Shown here in pieces: positions 61,601-64,000 of a stretch of 64,000 nucleotides of DNA. Every line of letters begins with the position of its first letter. Position 1 is the stretch's first letter. The stretch spans positions 1 through 64,000 of the forward strand of contig NZ_NTFY01000078.1 of the NCBI RefSeq assembly GCF_002289565.1, read 5' to 3'. The notes beneath the pieces were generated by a model. It had not been told where the DNA came from. It worked only from the letters and a program-made list of their open reading frames with translations, and did not search any database. The position numbers were made by a program, and so were the translations under genes. Origin of the DNA: Rhodopirellula sp. SM50 (GTDB lineage: Bacteria > Planctomycetota > Planctomycetia > Pirellulales > Pirellulaceae).

Positions 61601-63629
61601 CGCGCTGTTCGGGGATCAATCGCAACTGGTACGCAAACTCAGCCTCCAGCGAGGCAACGCGGACACGGGGGACGTTTGACAGACGGGCTCGCTGCCATTG
61701 TTTGGCTGCCTGCAAGCGGTTCCCCGACCGGGTCCAGGCTTCACCGCTGGCTTGCACCAGTGCCTCATTGGTCGGAAATAGCTCGGCGGCTTCGGTCAGC
61801 GTCGTTGCCGCCAAGTCCCAGGCGAGCTGTCGCTGGTAGGCTCCGGTCAATTGCGAGATACCCGCGATTCGGATCTGGGGTTCCAGACGGATTTCGTCGT
61901 CGGTCAATCCATCGAGCAATCCGATGATCTGCAGATCGTTTTCTGACGACGTTTCCATGCCGGCAATGACGGTTGCGCGAGCCACCTTCTTTTTCCAATC
62001 GGCGTTGGTGATCGCTTCAGCGAACGCCGTTCGGTCGGCTAAGCTGATTTGATCGCTGGTCATCAACATCAATTCACTCTTCTTGGCATCGATGACGTCG
62101 GCGAACTTTCTAATCGCATTTTCAGCTGCTTCGGTTGCCGCAGGTTTCGCGGCTCGGTCGGCGTCCGCCGCACGCCGCGCGAGCGCCCAGGCGACGTTGC
62201 CAAGCAGATCCAGGTTGTCGTCATTGACGACCGTCAGCCCCTCCTGCCAGAACTCAATTGCTCGATCCAAGTCTCCCGATGATTCGGCGAGCAACCCGGA
62301 GACTAGGTAAGTTTGCTTGACGGCTTCCGGGCGGACCGGGACCGAGTCGACCCCGAGGTCACGCAGTTGTTTCAGCCAGTCGCTGGCAAGCTTGATTTCT
62401 TCTTCGGTCGCGATTGAGACGGCGGCACGGTCGACGATCGATCCGGCACCGAAATAAACACACTGGTAATCCCAGACCAACGCCTCGGATTCTGCACTCA
62501 AACGCAGCCCCGGCTCCGGCTTGTCTTCCTCGGTGTCGTCCGTTTCCGATTTGGGTTTCGGAAAATCTTGCGCCGCCAGCCTGGCCGATGCTTCGGCGGC
62601 GGCGGCCTTGATCAACTCACTGGCCTTGACGCTTTCACCGGCCATGGATGCGTACCGATAAAGCAAGATTTTGGCACGCGAGTCCGGACGCGCGTGAAGT
62701 CCCAGCAAAACCGAATCCAGGACTTCGGCGGTGTCCTCGTCCAGCGACGAAATGGTTCGGGTAAACGATCCGACATTCTGCTCATCACTGGCGATTGCGA
62801 TTCCGAAGGATTCCGGTTCAGTTCGCAGCAGCGCGATGAAGGAACCGACCAGATCCAGGTCATCCGGATTTCGTTTGACCGCTTCTCGCAACACAATTCC
62901 CGGAGGTTGTTGGGACAGCCAGCCATAGTAGTCCGCTTCCGGCTCAACCGCATTAGGATCGCGATCTTGGTAGAGCATTTCCTGGACCTGCCCGACGATC
63001 GCGATCGCCAGCCACCTGTGGGCTTCGGCGTCGTTGCGATCGGCGTCGAGCAGACGGACGTGACGCTCGACGTCTTTGAAAAAATAGCCACCGCTTTGGA
63101 TCAGGCGGTTGATCAACCGCTTGCGCAGATCACGTCGCGTTTGCGAATTGACATCATCCAGGTCGTCGGCCGTGCCCAGGTAAGCAATCGCAGTACCGAG
63201 ACGCTTTCGCGCTGTCGTGACACGCTGGGCTAGGTTTTCTCGCGTGGCCGAATCCGCGGCCGAATCCGCGGCGATTGCGGCACGAAGGATCTTCTCCCGG
63301 TCATCTGGATGCAGCAGTAGATAGCTGGACAACCAGCGAACTTCCTCGGCAGGCTTGTTATCAGCCGCCGCTTGATCGGCGCGGCTGAGGAAGGTGCTCG
63401 CCGCCTTGCTGGAATGGTAGGCGTAAGAAGCGACCGTTGAAAGCACCAGTGCCACCACTCCCAGTGCGGTATAGCCGACCAGACGCCAATCCATCACCCA
63501 TCGATACCGCCGATCGTTCAGCTTTCCAGCATGCGATTCAGAAATCACCTCCGAATCCTGGCGATGATCAGCTTGCTGCGGCGAGGCGATTGGAGCGTCG
63601 CCGTCTACACTCGTGGTGGGCTGGGGCAT
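58626..63629 (-). CDS. Very long TPR membrane protein
   Basis: The 1667-residue product has one N-terminal membrane helix (about 49-70: RLVGYTALGVVALVLSTVA) and is otherwise alpha-helical with many tetratricopeptide units (for example AIALYLKVLRTDPRRLRPLNNLAMIFAELPGRELEGL and TKGTVLLRGNRVQEAVRQFEKAIQ). The domain outside the helix is likely periplasmic. Proteobacterial XrtA loci have a shorter TPR protein (PrsT, about 900 residues), which this recalls. Such repeats often scaffold assembly complexes. It precedes the EpsI-like gene by 83 nt and follows the BY-kinase gene. Confidence 0.75.
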   Translation of the reverse strand: MPQPTTSVDGDAPIASPQQADHRQDSEVISESHAGKLNDRRYRWVMDWRLVGYTALGVVALVLSTVASYAYHSSKAASTFLSRADQAAADNKPAEEVRWLSSYLLLHPDDREKILRAAIAADSAADSATRENLAQRVTTARKRLGTAIAYLGTADDLDDVNSQTRRDLRKRLINRLIQSGGYFFKDVERHVRLLDADRNDAEAHRWLAIAIVGQVQEMLYQDRDPNAVEPEADYYGWLSQQPPGIVLREAVKRNPDDLDLVGSFIALLRTEPESFGIAIASDEQNVGSFTRTISSLDEDTAEVLDSVLLGLHARPDSRAKILLYRYASMAGESVKASELIKAAAAEASARLAAQDFPKPKSETDDTEEDKPEPGLRLSAESEALVWDYQCVYFGAGSIVDRAAVSIATEEEIKLASDWLKQLRDLGVDSVPVRPEAVKQTYLVSGLLAESSGDLDRAIEFWQEGLTVVNDDNLDLLGNVAWALARRAADADRAAKPAATEAAENAIRKFADVIDAKKSELMLMTSDQISLADRTAFAEAITNADWKKKVARATVIAGMETSSENDLQIIGLLDGLTDDEIRLEPQIRIAGISQLTGAYQRQLAWDLAATTLTEAAELFPTNEALVQASGEAWTRSGNRLQAAKQWQRARLSNVPRVRVASLEAEFAYQLRLIPEQREIATLRSRIRELEELLEKAGDTFAEEQLRLQTLRAQLPPDGVLAEEYLQSEELANKISALAESNPGDSQLQMYAAERLAAAGKPEQAETVLKRLDLSEDFAPVQQQLLRARVLAASGKHAEASELLLKAMESDPQAATGLAQTASEYAKRAGSPDLAKQALLRIPEAQRTPAVYFSLYQIAKLQEQTAEMEQFLSELHRVEGYRSGARVTGGQTETSPAYSLLIDATQLVEKLLARGGVQRDERDYTRAKSLISRLQSLRPNWGNAVALSGWLSFASGNYASAVEQLRRGINSGDRQLRTRQLLWQALLTLGRDEEAEREIRLAGIATQTDLDPYDEISIGISIRKGDYSQALDAAKQIAVDNVDDPIAWLVYARFALVMRARAISDSDVVETLDAEQLLKNADEAIDKAARLADTPAQKSAVASARMSLAVEVADNQKIEAALAELQDSDLKDADRLMLEAKALIALDRVDEAIDKLKAANELRPDFKAQMALVRLLRSRSRGGDALAILEQAFRQDPNNPRIRTELAAQLIDSGQEIDWDQIAKLLNSDQAVTEQNRLVYALILASKGSHYQRQEAVRLLRDMAGSPTEIGLGASRVQAALMFEMASKYDQLTPSEQKQFDKDQYIAEARRVFKQLADRDNPALVDLTRYCGFLISVNDEGDLDEARQVIERLKTLPESSLEVLKIEMMLAGQGGDKENLPSILDQWANDPLTRNANTAAGGVETVAGEALLRNGFIDEGLAWFRRAYEANKDSFANYIVALSLAGQYDQAAEVAAERYDEKPAATTAVLLVEALLALDPDMVEPHHTQILDEAVKAYPENAALNDSVATWAMQRGENERAIALYLKVLRTDPRRLRPLNNLAMIFAELPGRELEGLKHIDDAIEVAGEDAELLDTKGTVLLRGNRVQEAVRQFEKAIQSGEEKNLPRYQFHLVQALLKLDRLQDAKKIWSEINFRDLDLQGLTPAERDALKELQQRLGTGASDAKEAA

Positions 63630-63686
63630 GGTTGGGTCTTGATTACGTCGCGATTCGATTTAACACGTGAAAACGGGTTCGTTGAA

Positions 63687-64000
63687 TCAACTTCTGTGTG
63701 CGGTCTCCGCTAACATTTGCCCGAAATCGCTGTACTTGTAATCTCCATATCGATAGGAGTACTGTCGCGGCGTCACGCCGCTGAAAATGGTTCCCACGAC
63801 ATTTGCCCCAGAGGCTTCCAGCCGATGCGTCGTCCGGACGACACTATCCAGTCGGGTCAGATCACGCATCACACAGACCAATGTGGAATCGACCGTCGAG
63901 GCGACCGCCAAGGTCTCACCGGCCGACAACACCGGTGCAGTATCCAGGATCACATATTGATAGGACTCAAGCGCCTCGTCCATCAGCTCCTTCATCGAGT
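63687..64000 (-). CDS. BY-kinase / CpsD-type tyrosine kinase, C-terminal part only
   Basis: The gene runs off the right edge; its visible end is about 104 residues. ESYQYVILDTAPVL is the Walker B region of bacterial tyrosine kinases, VASTVDSTLVCVMRDLTRLDSVVRT follows, and the C-terminal stretch RQYSYRYGDYKYSD is a tyrosine cluster of the kind autophosphorylated in Wzc/CpsD. These kinases regulate polymer length and export. The N-terminal part, presumably with the Walker A site and perhaps Wzz/GumC-like helices, is outside the window. Confidence 0.8.
   Translation of the reverse strand, partial: SMKELMDEALESYQYVILDTAPVLSAGETLAVASTVDSTLVCVMRDLTRLDSVVRTTHRLEASGANVVGTIFSGVTPRQYSYRYGDYKYSDFGQMLAETAHRS

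Overview
The window is one long surface-polysaccharide locus. It most likely comes from a planctomycete of the Rhodopirellula/Pirellulaceae type. This is an inference from the exosortase-A (XrtA)-type exopolysaccharide genes, the HPr-rel-A-type genes, the Uma2 proteins, the dense families of short intergenic repeats, the many apparent GTG/TTG starts and the generally high GC. Essentially every intact gene is on the minus strand; the only convincing plus-strand coding sequence is a dead ISAs1-type transposase. In transcriptional order the window is therefore read from 64,000 down to 1.

64.0-49.3 kb is an XrtA-type exopolysaccharide block: the end of a BY-kinase, a 1667-residue TPR membrane protein, an EpsI-like protein, a polyprenyl-phosphate sugar transferase, a DUF3473-type polysaccharide deacetylase, two Uma2 proteins, a TIGR03087-like glycosyltransferase, another GT4 and a left-handed beta-helix acyltransferase. 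The spaces between these genes are packed with repeats. Some repeats have entered coding sequence as in-frame inserts in two glycosyltransferases.

49.1-37.4 kb makes and exports activated sugars: a WbpA-like nucleotide-sugar dehydrogenase, a UER/RmlD-like reductase, RfbB, RfbA, a Wzm/Wzt O-antigen ABC exporter, RfbF and RfbG (CDP-glucose pathway), an RmlC-like epimerase, a DegT aminotransferase, a NeuD/PglD-like acyltransferase and a 5'-truncated CmcI-type gene. 37.4-19.1 kb is a run of glycosyltransferases interrupted by the ISAs1 remnant and two gene-poor stretches. It then continues as a tightly coupled set (overlapping stops and starts) with a NodB-like deacetylase, a carbamoyltransferase, an O-antigen-ligase-like protein, a secreted protein and methyltransferases. 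18.4-10.4 kb holds an FkbM methyltransferase, a tail-anchored PcRGLX/YetA-like protein, a CapK-like adenylate-forming enzyme, a cysteine-desulfurase-like enzyme and a GT4.

9.5-0.2 kb begins with the most unusual unit: a 67-residue peptide ending in serine, a PqqD-like protein, and one polypeptide that fuses an HprK-like kinase to a nucleotidyltransferase. These are the tailoring parts known from some lasso-peptide clusters, here without the lasso protease or cyclase. Downstream are a GT-C-like membrane protein, a lipoprotein, a protein with three VanZ-like motifs and a Wzy-like protein with a large soluble insertion.

Together the genes would make nucleotide sugars, assemble and decorate a glycan, export it by an ABC and/or polymerase route, and process it at the envelope. 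The exosortase itself is not in the window. All functional calls rest on reading motifs; no database search was run.
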